This document shows positions 1 to 4,942 of a stretch of 5,246 nt of DNA, piece after piece. The position numbers and the translations under genes were made by a program. Source of the stretch: an uncultured Clostridia bacterium (lineage in GTDB: Bacteria; Bacillota; Clostridia; Christensenellales; Borkfalkiaceae); NCBI GenBank assembly GCA_905235815.1, contig CAJOMT010000087.1:1-5246 (forward strand), in the 5' to 3' direction. The notes under the pieces were generated by a model. It was not told where the DNA came from. It saw only the letters and a list, made by a program, of their open reading frames with translations, and made no database searches. How positions within the stretch are numbered: position 1 is the stretch's first letter; each line of letters begins with the position of its first letter.

Positions 1-522
1 GATACGACTGTTACGTGTATTTTTTCAAAGGGGAAATTATGCGATTATTTGACAAACGAAGAAACAATGGCTTTTAATCTGATAAACAAAAATCAAGCCA
101 AAACCCTCTATACGGTCAGCGGAGTTAAAATGGAAGATAAAACTTCGGACGTAACGCTCAAAATGCAGAAAATAAACGTAACAAAAAAGCTAAGTTTCGA
201 CGAAGGCCCCGTTTACAATTTAGACGTTGATATAACTTTCAGAATCGAGGACGCCGACGCCTCGCTCGATAAATGTCAACTGACGCACATGCAACCTATT
301 CCGCAAAATATATTAGACGCAGCCGAAGAAGAAATTGCGGCAACCATACAAAGTCTCTACGATAAATGCGCTTCGTCCGATTGCGACTTGCTGAAAATAA
401 AAGAAAATCTTTATAAATACCACTACGATGAGTACGAAATTTATAAAGATTTTCCGTTAAATAAAATATCTCTGAAATCGAACGTTACTTGCCACTCGTC
501 AGTAAAAAACAACGCCGCTTAA
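1..522 (+). CDS. Ger(x)C-family spore germination protein, C-terminal part (5' end outside window)
   Basis: The reading frame is open from base 1 to the stop at 520-522, giving 173 residues. It has no supportable start in the window, so it is the 3' part of a longer gene. The first residues (VTCIFSKGKLCDYLTNEET) fit the pattern just before the C-terminal domain of Ger(x)C proteins: a hydrophobic strand, 'F.kgkL...Lt.eEt', then beta-rich sequence. The later part also fits: a strand pair near YNLDVDITFRIED, an amphipathic helix near NILDAAEEEIAATIQSLYDKC, then 'DLLKIKENLYKYHYDEYEIYKDFP' and a final strand. In the family these are lipoprotein subunits (GerAC type) of inner-membrane germinant receptors, and the signal peptide and lipobox would lie upstream of the window. 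The TTG at 49 and the ATG at 39 are not starts. The family call rests on remembered patterns, not a search. The receptor class and any partner GerA/GerB genes cannot be seen. Confidence 0.72.
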   Translation, partial: DTTVTCIFSKGKLCDYLTNEETMAFNLINKNQAKTLYTVSGVKMEDKTSDVTLKMQKINVTKKLSFDEGPVYNLDVDITFRIEDADASLDKCQLTHMQPIPQNILDAAEEEIAATIQSLYDKCASSDCDLLKIKENLYKYHYDEYEIYKDFPLNKISLKSNVTCHSSVKNNAA

Positions 523-527
523 AACTA

Positions 528-2666
528 TTAAACCCTTTTATATGCACTTTTTAAGTCTTCAAGCCACATTTCCGCAGATACGTCGCTCGGCATACGCCAA
601 TCCCCCCTCGGGGACAACGACACACTGCCCACCTTAACGCCGTCAGGCAGACAAGAACGCTTGAACTGTTGTGCGAAAAATCTACGAATAAACGTGTTCA
701 GCCACTTATAAATAAATTCTTTATCATATTCGTCTTTAAAAGTTTTAACGGCAATAATATAGATTTTAGACGGACTGAAACCGCTTCTTATGAAATGATA
801 AAGGAAAAAATCATGTAAAACGTACGGTCCTACGATATCTTCGGTCTTTTGAGTCATCTCACCGACGCTATTCGTCGGCAACAACTCCGGACTTACCGGC
901 GTATCCAAAATATCTTCCAATATCTTTTCGAGTTTTCCGCCCTCGGACTTGGCAATATAATCAATAATGTGCCTGACTAGCGTTTTCGGAATAGACGAAT
1001 TTACACCGTACATAGACATATGGTCTCCGTTATAGGTCGCCCAGCCGAGTGCAAGTTCGGAAAGATCCCCAGTGCCGATCACTATTCCCGAAGTTTGATT
1101 CGCTATATCCATCAAAACTTGCGTCCTTTCCCTCGCCTGCCCGTTTTCATAGGTAACGTCAGTATTGTTTACGTCTTGACCGATATCTTTAAAATGACTT
1201 AACACGCTATCCGTTATATTTATCTCTTTAAGAGTTACGCCCAAGTATTCGGAGAGGACAACGGAATTGTTTTTAGTTCTATTCGTAGTTCCGAAACACG
1301 GCATTGTAACCGCTATTATATCCTTTCTGCTCCTATTCAATCCGTCAATGGCTCTGCAAGCGACAAGTAAAGCAAGGGTGCTGTCAAGCCCTCCGGAAAC
1401 TCCGATTACGAGTGATTTTGCATTTATATGAGAAACCCTGCGCATCAGCCCTTGCGACTGAATATTCAAAATAAGGTTTATTCTGTCGTCAAGTTCATCT
1501 TTTGAAGTCGGAACGAACGGAGTTTTTTCATACTTTCTGAGCGAACCGTCAGAAAATTTGTCGGATTGAAAATATATAGTTTGGTATTCATCTTTTTTAA
1601 ATTCATAGTTTTGGAGTTTATGCTTTTCGCTCTCGATAAACGAAACGTCAATATCCGCAACCGCATACCCGTTTTTAAACAACTCACTTTCGGATAAAAG
1701 TTTACCGTTTTCGGTTATAAGATTATGCGCCGCAAAAACCATATCGGTCGAAGATTCATACGTTCCCGCATCCGAATATGCATAGGCGCAGACGCATTTA
1801 GCAGACTGCATCTTAACTAAATCTCTCCTATAATCGGATTTTCCGATAAGTTCGTCGCTCGCCGAAAGGTTCACTATAATATTGGCGCCGTTTACGGTAT
1901 GCTTTAATGACGGCGAATCTACCGCCCAAAGATCTTCGCATATCTCTGCGGCGACCGAAAACGAGGGATACTTTTCGTTTACAAACAAGAGTTTGCTTCC
2001 GAATGGATAATTCTTTCCGCCAATTAAAATTTCACCGTTTAATTCTTCAGCCGGCGAAAATTGACGGCGTTCGTAAAATTCGTTGTAATTCGGAATAAAG
2101 GTTTTAGGAACTACGCCGAGTATCTCTCCTTTGAATATAGCGACTGCCGTATTATAAAGTTTACCGTTCTTTTTAAGCGGGCAACCAACGAATATGAGCA
2201 TTTCGTAATTTGCTGAAAAATCCCTTATTTCTATTAGTGATTTTTCACAGTTTTTCAATAATAAATCCTGATAAAATAAATCTGATAAAGTGTATCCCGA
2301 CAAGGTAAGCTCGGGAAAGACGGCAACTTGCGCATTAAGACCATTCGCCTCTGCGATTTTAGTTTTTACCGCTTTAACCGTTTCGCTCATATCACCGATT
2401 TTTATATTCGGAGTCAGCGCCGCTACCCTTATATATCCTAAATTTTCGGACAAAACATTTTCGGATTCTTGCTTTTCGTCCATTAAAGTATATATCGAAA
2501 CGCCCAATGCGTTTGCGAGCGCATTTAAAGTTTCAGACTTGACGCTTTTAGTCGATGCGGAAAGTATTTTGTTTAGCGTACCGATAGGTATTCCGCTCTT
2601 TTCAGATAGCTCTGCGGTAGTTAATCCGCTCTTCTTTTTTAACTCTTTTATCTTTTCAACCAACAT
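528..2666 (-). CDS. nadE: Glutamine-dependent NAD+ synthetase with N-terminal XRE helix-turn-helix domain
   Basis: The 712-residue product would make NAD+ from nicotinic acid adenine dinucleotide, ATP and glutamine in the cytosol, the last step of NAD synthesis. Residues ~3-62 are an XRE-type HTH (TAELSEKSGIPIGTLNKIL, then LNALANALGVSIYTLM). A charged linker covers ~63-77. Residues ~78-345 are the carbon-nitrogen hydrolase (glutaminase) domain with the triad Glu119 (VFPELTLSGYT), Lys188 (VVPKTFIPNYNEFYERRQF) and Cys243 (AEICEDLWA). The synthetase domain follows, with the pyrophosphate-binding SGGLDS at 424-429 and the conserved GTGDLSELALGWATYNGDH at 531-549. Spacing of the triad (69 and 124 residues) equals that of the M. 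tuberculosis enzyme (E52, K121, C176 as I recall), so the HTH plus linker adds about 67 residues at the front. The ATG has AGAGG (2674-2678) 7 nt upstream. Met62 has no Shine-Dalgarno, so the fusion is a real single polypeptide. The gene has its own promoter and ends 5 bp from the convergent germination gene. Confidence 0.95.
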   Translation of the reverse strand: MLVEKIKELKKKSGLTTAELSEKSGIPIGTLNKILSASTKSVKSETLNALANALGVSIYTLMDEKQESENVLSENLGYIRVAALTPNIKIGDMSETVKAVKTKIAEANGLNAQVAVFPELTLSGYTLSDLFYQDLLLKNCEKSLIEIRDFSANYEMLIFVGCPLKKNGKLYNTAVAIFKGEILGVVPKTFIPNYNEFYERRQFSPAEELNGEILIGGKNYPFGSKLLFVNEKYPSFSVAAEICEDLWAVDSPSLKHTVNGANIIVNLSASDELIGKSDYRRDLVKMQSAKCVCAYAYSDAGTYESSTDMVFAAHNLITENGKLLSESELFKNGYAVADIDVSFIESEKHKLQNYEFKKDEYQTIYFQSDKFSDGSLRKYEKTPFVPTSKDELDDRINLILNIQSQGLMRRVSHINAKSLVIGVSGGLDSTLALLVACRAIDGLNRSRKDIIAVTMPCFGTTNRTKNNSVVLSEYLGVTLKEINITDSVLSHFKDIGQDVNNTDVTYENGQARERTQVLMDIANQTSGIVIGTGDLSELALGWATYNGDHMSMYGVNSSIPKTLVRHIIDYIAKSEGGKLEKILEDILDTPVSPELLPTNSVGEMTQKTEDIVGPYVLHDFFLYHFIRSGFSPSKIYIIAVKTFKDEYDKEFIYKWLNTFIRRFFAQQFKRSCLPDGVKVGSVSLSPRGDWRMPSDVSAEMWLEDLKSAYKRV

Positions 2667-2673
2667 AAGATTA

Positions 2674-2679
2674 CCTCTT
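2674..2679 (-). promoter_or_regulatory. Ribosome binding site of nadE
   Basis: AAGAGG reads on the minus strand, with AGAGG at 2674-2678 and a 7-nt spacer to the ATG at 2666-2664. It fixes the start before the HTH domain. The next in-frame ATG (Met62, after the HTH) has no comparable site. Confidence 0.8.
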
Positions 2680-2684
2680 ATTGT

Positions 2685-2713
2685 ATTTTATCAATTTTTA
2701 TTAAATTTGTAAA
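2685..2713 (-). promoter_or_regulatory. Sigma-A-type promoter of nadE
   Basis: On the minus strand, TTTACA (2713-2708) and TAAAAT (2690-2685) are separated by exactly 17 nt, each one mismatch from the housekeeping consensus TTGACA/TATAAT. Transcription would begin about 7 nt downstream, near 2678. That puts the start at the Shine-Dalgarno itself and leaves a leader of only about 12 nt. The promoter lies just after the spoVAC terminator, so nadE is transcribed separately from the sporulation genes. An imperfect dyad (2692-2709, 6 of 8 pairs) fills the spacer and edges into the -35 hexamer. It could be an operator, but the region is so AT-rich that it may be chance. Confidence 0.75.
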
Positions 2714-2716
2714 GTG

Positions 2717-2738
2717 ATTTTATATAAAAATATAAAAT
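2717..2738. repeat. Perfect 9-bp AT-only inverted repeat upstream of nadE -35
   Basis: ATTTTATAT and ATATAAAAT are exact reverse complements separated by 4 nt. The repeat sits 4 bp upstream of the -35 hexamer of nadE and overlaps the T-rich tail of the spoVAC terminator. It could be an operator for the XRE domain fused to NadE, an UP-like element, or only a by-product of the AT-rich terminator tail. No G or C supports the dyad. Confidence 0.4.
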
Positions 2739-2764
2739 ACCGCACTTTGTGATAAAGCACGGTA
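2718..2764 (-). terminator. Rho-independent terminator after spoVAC
   Basis: In the minus-strand transcript an 11-bp stem (arms 2764-2754 and 2748-2738) closes a 5-nt loop (2753-2749), and TTTTATATTTTTATAT follows. Two of the pairs are G-U on this strand and become C/A mismatches on the other strand, so the hairpin is built for minus-strand RNA. It begins 19 nt after the spoVAC stop and ends that transcript before the nadE promoter. Confidence 0.85.
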
Positions 2765-2783
2765 CTTTGCAAAAATCTTATTT

Positions 2784-3236
2784 TTAAACAAATAGTCCTA
2801 TTATATAATATACCAAGCCGACCGCCACGCTCGAAATTACGCCGTACACTATTATCGGCCCCGCTACGACGAACATTTTAGCCGCCAAGCCGTAGATCAT
2901 ACCTTCCGACTTAAATTCCATAGCAGGTGAAACTACGGAGTTGGCAAATCCCGTTATGGGCACTATCGAGCCGCCTCCGGCATATTTACCGATTCTGTCA
3001 TAAACGCCAATACCTGTCAGCGTCGAGCCGATAAATATCAGTACAATTGACGTCGTTCCTGCTAAAACGTCCCCGTAAAGACCGAGCATTTCCAGAGAAA
3101 ACCTTATAAACTGCCCCAAAGTGCATATTACTCCGCCAACCCAAAACGCCCTCAACAGACTTCTGATCTCATTTGTTTTCGGCGCTATTTGGGAAACGTA
3201 ATTTAAGTAGTTCGCATTATAATTTTTACTTTTCAC
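2784..3236 (-). CDS. spoVAC: Stage V sporulation protein AC (spore inner-membrane DPA channel subunit)
   Basis: The product is a small multi-pass membrane protein of the spore inner membrane. SpoVA proteins move Ca-dipicolinic acid into the forespore and out at germination, and B. subtilis SpoVAC has been reported to behave as a mechanosensitive channel. The diagnostic stretch is residues ~75-112, with GIGVYDRIGKYAGGGS, VPITGFANS and then EFKSEG, closely matching SpoVAC rather than SpoVAE. Hydrophobic segments lie at about 30-50, 60-78 and 113-149. I choose the GTG at 3236-3234. AGGAG (3244-3248) lies 7 nt upstream of it and it gives 150 residues, the length I recall for B. subtilis SpoVAC. 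A TTG at 3251 would place the Shine-Dalgarno inside the gene. The gene is cut off from sigF by a terminator and is followed by another, so it is not in the usual spoVAC-AD-AE string. I saw no clear sigma-G promoter. Confidence 0.93.
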   Translation of the reverse strand: MKSKNYNANYLNYVSQIAPKTNEIRSLLRAFWVGGVICTLGQFIRFSLEMLGLYGDVLAGTTSIVLIFIGSTLTGIGVYDRIGKYAGGGSIVPITGFANSVVSPAMEFKSEGMIYGLAAKMFVVAGPIIVYGVISSVAVGLVYYIIGLFV

Positions 3237-3330
3237 TTCTCTTCTCCTCAAAATTTTTATTTACGCAATCCATTCTTTCATCTATGGTTCTTCCGTATTC
3301 GAAATTTTTTATTTTCTTTGAATTTCTCAT
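3226..3330 (-). CDS. Possible 34-residue small protein overlapping the spoVAC start
   Basis: An ATG at 3330-3328 opens 34 codons ending in TAA at 3228-3226. The product is charged, starts MRNSKKIKNFEYGRTIDERM, and has no membrane segment or recognised family. It fills most of the space between the sigF terminator and spoVAC and overlaps the spoVAC GTG by 11 nt. The spoVAC Shine-Dalgarno lies inside its last codons, an arrangement typical of translationally coupled genes. Against it, there is no Shine-Dalgarno before the ATG (ACTTTAATTCT), the length is within chance, and no homologue is known to me. It may instead be a decayed gene end or plain leader. Confidence 0.25.
   Translation of the reverse strand: MRNSKKIKNFEYGRTIDERMDCVNKNFEEKRSEK
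3244..3248 (-). promoter_or_regulatory. Ribosome binding site deciding the spoVAC start
   Basis: AGGAG within GAGGAGAAG reads on the minus strand and lies 7 nt before the GTG at 3236. The upstream TTG (3251-3249) overlaps this motif and has no site of its own, so the GTG is preferred. Confidence 0.75.
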
Positions 3331-3345
3331 AGAATTAAAGTGTGT

Positions 3346-3382
3346 AAAACAAAAAATAAAATGCACTCGTCGTGCATTTTAT
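3346..3382 (-). terminator. Rho-independent terminator at the end of sigF
   Basis: A perfect 11-bp stem (arms 3382-3372 and 3366-3356, reading ATAAAATGCAC / GTGCATTTTAT) closes a 5-nt loop and runs directly into TTTTTTGTTTT. The sigF stop codon lies inside the 5' arm. The T-run follows only on the minus strand, so it ends the spoIIA transcript and separates sigF from spoVAC. Confidence 0.88.
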
Positions 3383-4101
3383 GAAATTTGTTCTTTTATT
3401 TGCTTTAAAATCTTACTTTCGATCCTCGATATCTGTACTTGCGATACGCCGAGCGCCTCGGCGATTTCGCTTTGGGTATTATCTTTATAATACCGCATAA
3501 TTATTATTTGTTTTTCCCTCGGCGGAAGTTTATCTATAACGGATTCAAGCAAAATTTTGTCGACCATATCGTCCTCTTTATCGTCCGACGCTATTTTGTC
3601 TATCAGTTCAAGTTTTTTATCGTTCCCGTCGTCGATCGCCTCGGACAGCGAGAGCGGCATTTTGGAACTGTCTAACGCTAAAATTACGTCTTCTCGGTCG
3701 ATATTGAGCGACGCCGATATTTCGTCTACGGTAGGAACGTCTCCGCCGCCGCCCTTATAGTTCTCTATGAACTTATTTATCGCTCTGGCGTTCATCTTTA
3801 TCACTCTCGACACTTTTATTGCGCCGTCGTCACGTAAAAATCTCTTTACTTCACCTATTATCATAGGTACGGCATAAGTCGAAAACCTTACTCCGTATTG
3901 CTCGTCGAAGTTGTTGATTGCCTTTAAAAAACCTATGCAGCCGAGTTGATACAGATCGTCGTATTCAACTCCCTTGTTTTTAAACCGCCTAATTACGCTT
4001 TTTATGAGCAACGAATTATTTTCGAGAAGTATTTCCTTTGAAGTGTTATCGCCCGCTTTGGCTTTTCTTATGTGCAAAACCGTCTCCTCGGGACTAAGCA
4101 T
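3379..4101 (-). CDS. sigF: RNA polymerase sporulation sigma factor sigma-F
   Basis: The 240-residue product is the first forespore-specific sigma factor. It directs early forespore genes after being released from SpoIIAB. Region 2 spans ~27-99. It contains the core-binding helix DDLYQLGCIGFLKAINNFD (48-66) and the -10-recognition part FSTYAVPMIIGEVKRFLRDDG. Region 3 covers ~100-150. Region 4 is at ~185-236, with LPPREKQIIIMRYY and the -35 HTH SEIAEALGVSQVQISRIESKIL. Identity as F rather than the close paralogue sigma-G rests mainly on its place third after spoIIAA and spoIIAB. The ATG has AAAGGAG (4108-4114) with a 6-nt spacer; the last two bases of the spoIIAB stop codon form part of that site, so the two genes are likely coupled. 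A four-glycine run at 117-120, coded by GC-rich triplets, extends the region-3 loop. A terminator follows at once. Confidence 0.94.
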   Translation of the reverse strand: MLSPEETVLHIRKAKAGDNTSKEILLENNSLLIKSVIRRFKNKGVEYDDLYQLGCIGFLKAINNFDEQYGVRFSTYAVPMIIGEVKRFLRDDGAIKVSRVIKMNARAINKFIENYKGGGGDVPTVDEISASLNIDREDVILALDSSKMPLSLSEAIDDGNDKKLELIDKIASDDKEDDMVDKILLESVIDKLPPREKQIIIMRYYKDNTQSEIAEALGVSQVQISRIESKILKQIKEQIS

Positions 4102-4112
4102 TCAACTCTCCT

Positions 4113-4541
4113 TTATACGGCTACGGATTTTACTCTTTTACACATATCTACGACAGTTCCCTCGTTTATCTTTGAAACGACTTTTACTTCGTCCATAAAC
4201 GCCTTTATAATCGCAAAACCCATACCCGAACGTTCGTCATTAGGGCGTGTGGTATAAAACGGCTCCAACGCCGCATCTACGTCTTCTATCCCAACGCCGT
4301 TATCCGATACGATAATATGTATATCTCTGTCGTCGAGTTCCGCCGATAAAGTTACTTCACCCGTAGCGTCGGGATAACCGTGCACTATGGCGTTGGTTAC
4401 CGCCTCGCTTACAGCCGTCTTTATATCCGACAATTCGTCGACGCTGGGATTCAGCGGCAATAAAAAAGACGCTATGACGTTCCTTGCAAACGCCTCGTTT
4501 TCGGAAACAGAATCAAATTTGACAATCATTTTATTATTCAT
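4113..4541 (-). CDS. spoIIAB: Anti-sigma-F factor / serine kinase SpoIIAB
   Basis: The 142-residue GHKL-type kinase holds sigma-F inactive in an ATP-bound complex and phosphorylates SpoIIAA. When unphosphorylated SpoIIAA accumulates in the forespore, it displaces sigma-F. The N-box SEAVTNAIVHGYP carries Glu46 and Asn50 at the same numbers as in B. subtilis, and Arg20, the residue known to contact both sigma-F and SpoIIAA, is also in place. The G1 box is DNGVGIED (80-87) and the ATP-lid/G2 box is ERSGMGFAII (103-112). No key residue is missing. The ATG at 4541 has a moderate GGGGT site (4547-4551) with a 5-nt spacer and starts 11 nt after the spoIIAA stop. The MxxxM beginning matches B. subtilis SpoIIAB (MKNEM), supporting this start over Met5. 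Confidence 0.96.
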   Translation of the reverse strand: MNNKMIVKFDSVSENEAFARNVIASFLLPLNPSVDELSDIKTAVSEAVTNAIVHGYPDATGEVTLSAELDDRDIHIIVSDNGVGIEDVDAALEPFYTTRPNDERSGMGFAIIKAFMDEVKVVSKINEGTVVDMCKRVKSVAV

Positions 4542-4552
4542 AGTTTACCCCA

Positions 4553-4861
4553 TTAAATTTTCGGCATTACTTCATAAATTCCGGATATCTGCAATATTTT
4601 ATTTACGCTTACGCCGGGACTTTGTATATATGCGGAAGTTTTGAGTTTTTTTAATTTTTTATATCTGCCGAGCAATACCCCAATCCCCGTGCTATCCATA
4701 AACGAAAGATGCGAAAAATTGAAAATCACGTTCTTAACTTCCATATTAGAATCTATTATATCGTCGATTTCGGATTTTGCGCTCCGCGCATTGCTCTCGT
4801 CGAGTTCCCCCGACATATATATGTAAAGTTTGTCTTTATCAACGCTGTATTTTACGTCCAT
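4553..4861 (-). CDS. spoIIAA: Anti-sigma-F factor antagonist SpoIIAA
   Basis: The 102-residue STAS-domain protein is the anti-anti-sigma that binds SpoIIAB and frees sigma-F. It is switched off by SpoIIAB phosphorylation and on again by the SpoIIE phosphatase, which is not in this window. The conserved MSGELDESNA (16-25) and LSFMDSTGIGVLLGRYK (52-68) are present. Ser57 in the MDS motif is the counterpart of B. subtilis Ser58, the phosphorylation site. The ATG has GAGGTGA (4865-4871), with the GAGG core 6 nt away. The protein ends just after SGIYEVMPKI, about 15 residues before the end of B. subtilis SpoIIAA (117 aa as I recall), so the last helix is missing. Reading past the stop gives no continuation in frame, so this looks like a settled short form. 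It is the first gene of the operon. Confidence 0.95.
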   Translation of the reverse strand: MDVKYSVDKDKLYIYMSGELDESNARSAKSEIDDIIDSNMEVKNVIFNFSHLSFMDSTGIGVLLGRYKKLKKLKTSAYIQSPGVSVNKILQISGIYEVMPKI

Positions 4862-4896
4862 AATTCACCTCGCTTAAGCCTCCTTAATAATAACAT
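4862..4896 (-). promoter_or_regulatory. spoIIAA leader with two Shine-Dalgarno-like motifs
   Basis: Only 35 nt lie between the upstream terminator hairpin and the spoIIAA ATG. They hold GAGGTGA (4865-4871), which serves spoIIAA, and a stronger AAGGAGG (4879-4885), 17 nt from the ATG and too far to serve it. Between them is the palindrome GCTTAAGC (4872-4879). No sigma-H promoter fits: the only GAAT (4866-4863) abuts the start codon, and its distance to AGGA is 3-4 nt too short. Confidence 0.5.
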
Positions 4897-4926
4897 AAAA
4901 ACAGCCCCGCTTTCGGGACTGTTTTT
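4897..4926 (-). terminator. Rho-independent terminator between the TIGR03943 gene and spoIIAA
   Basis: A 13-bp stem (arms 4926-4914 and 4909-4897) with loop AAAG has a CCCG/CGGG core. It continues as CTGTTTTTATG on the minus strand. One pair is G-U on this strand and C/A on the other, marking it as a minus-strand terminator. It starts 16 nt after the stop of the upstream gene and should insulate the spoIIA operon from it. Confidence 0.88.
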
Positions 4927-4942
4927 GTCGTTTTTTACTCTT

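Noticed and set aside
49..51. TTG at 49 as start of the germination gene
   Set aside because: The frame is open upstream to base 1 with family-like residues, and no Shine-Dalgarno is placed for it.
39..77. ATG at 39 with a strong Shine-Dalgarno (AAGGGG)
   Set aside because: It opens only 12 codons and lies out of frame within the Ger(x)C coding sequence, whose own frame is continuous through it.
1478..1687. Minus-strand 69-codon ORF inside nadE
   Set aside because: It overlaps the verified nadE frame completely in another phase and has no recognisable features.
2290..2712. Plus-strand 140-codon ORF opposite the nadE start
   Set aside because: It is the complement of the conserved HTH and hydrolase coding region and its promoter; no family resemblance or ribosome site.
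3252..3300. Sigma-G promoter for spoVAC from GAATA and CATAGAT
   Set aside because: The two elements are only 9 nt apart instead of 17-18; other pairings fail at one of the hexamers.
3173..3490. Plus-strand ORFs across the spoVAC/sigF gap (also 3439-3675 and 3557-3760)
   Set aside because: They are mirror frames of spoVAC and sigF, with low-complexity Phe/Ser-rich products typical of antisense reading.
3751..3762. CCG triplet repeat
   Set aside because: It codes the four-glycine run in the sigma-F region-3 loop; three to four copies is too short to call a repeat element.
4862..4885. Sigma-H promoter from AGGA (in AAGGAGG) and GAAT (in GGTGAATTA)
   Set aside because: The -10 part matches, but spacing is 3-4 nt too short, the -35 flank is wrong, and transcription would start inside spoIIAA.
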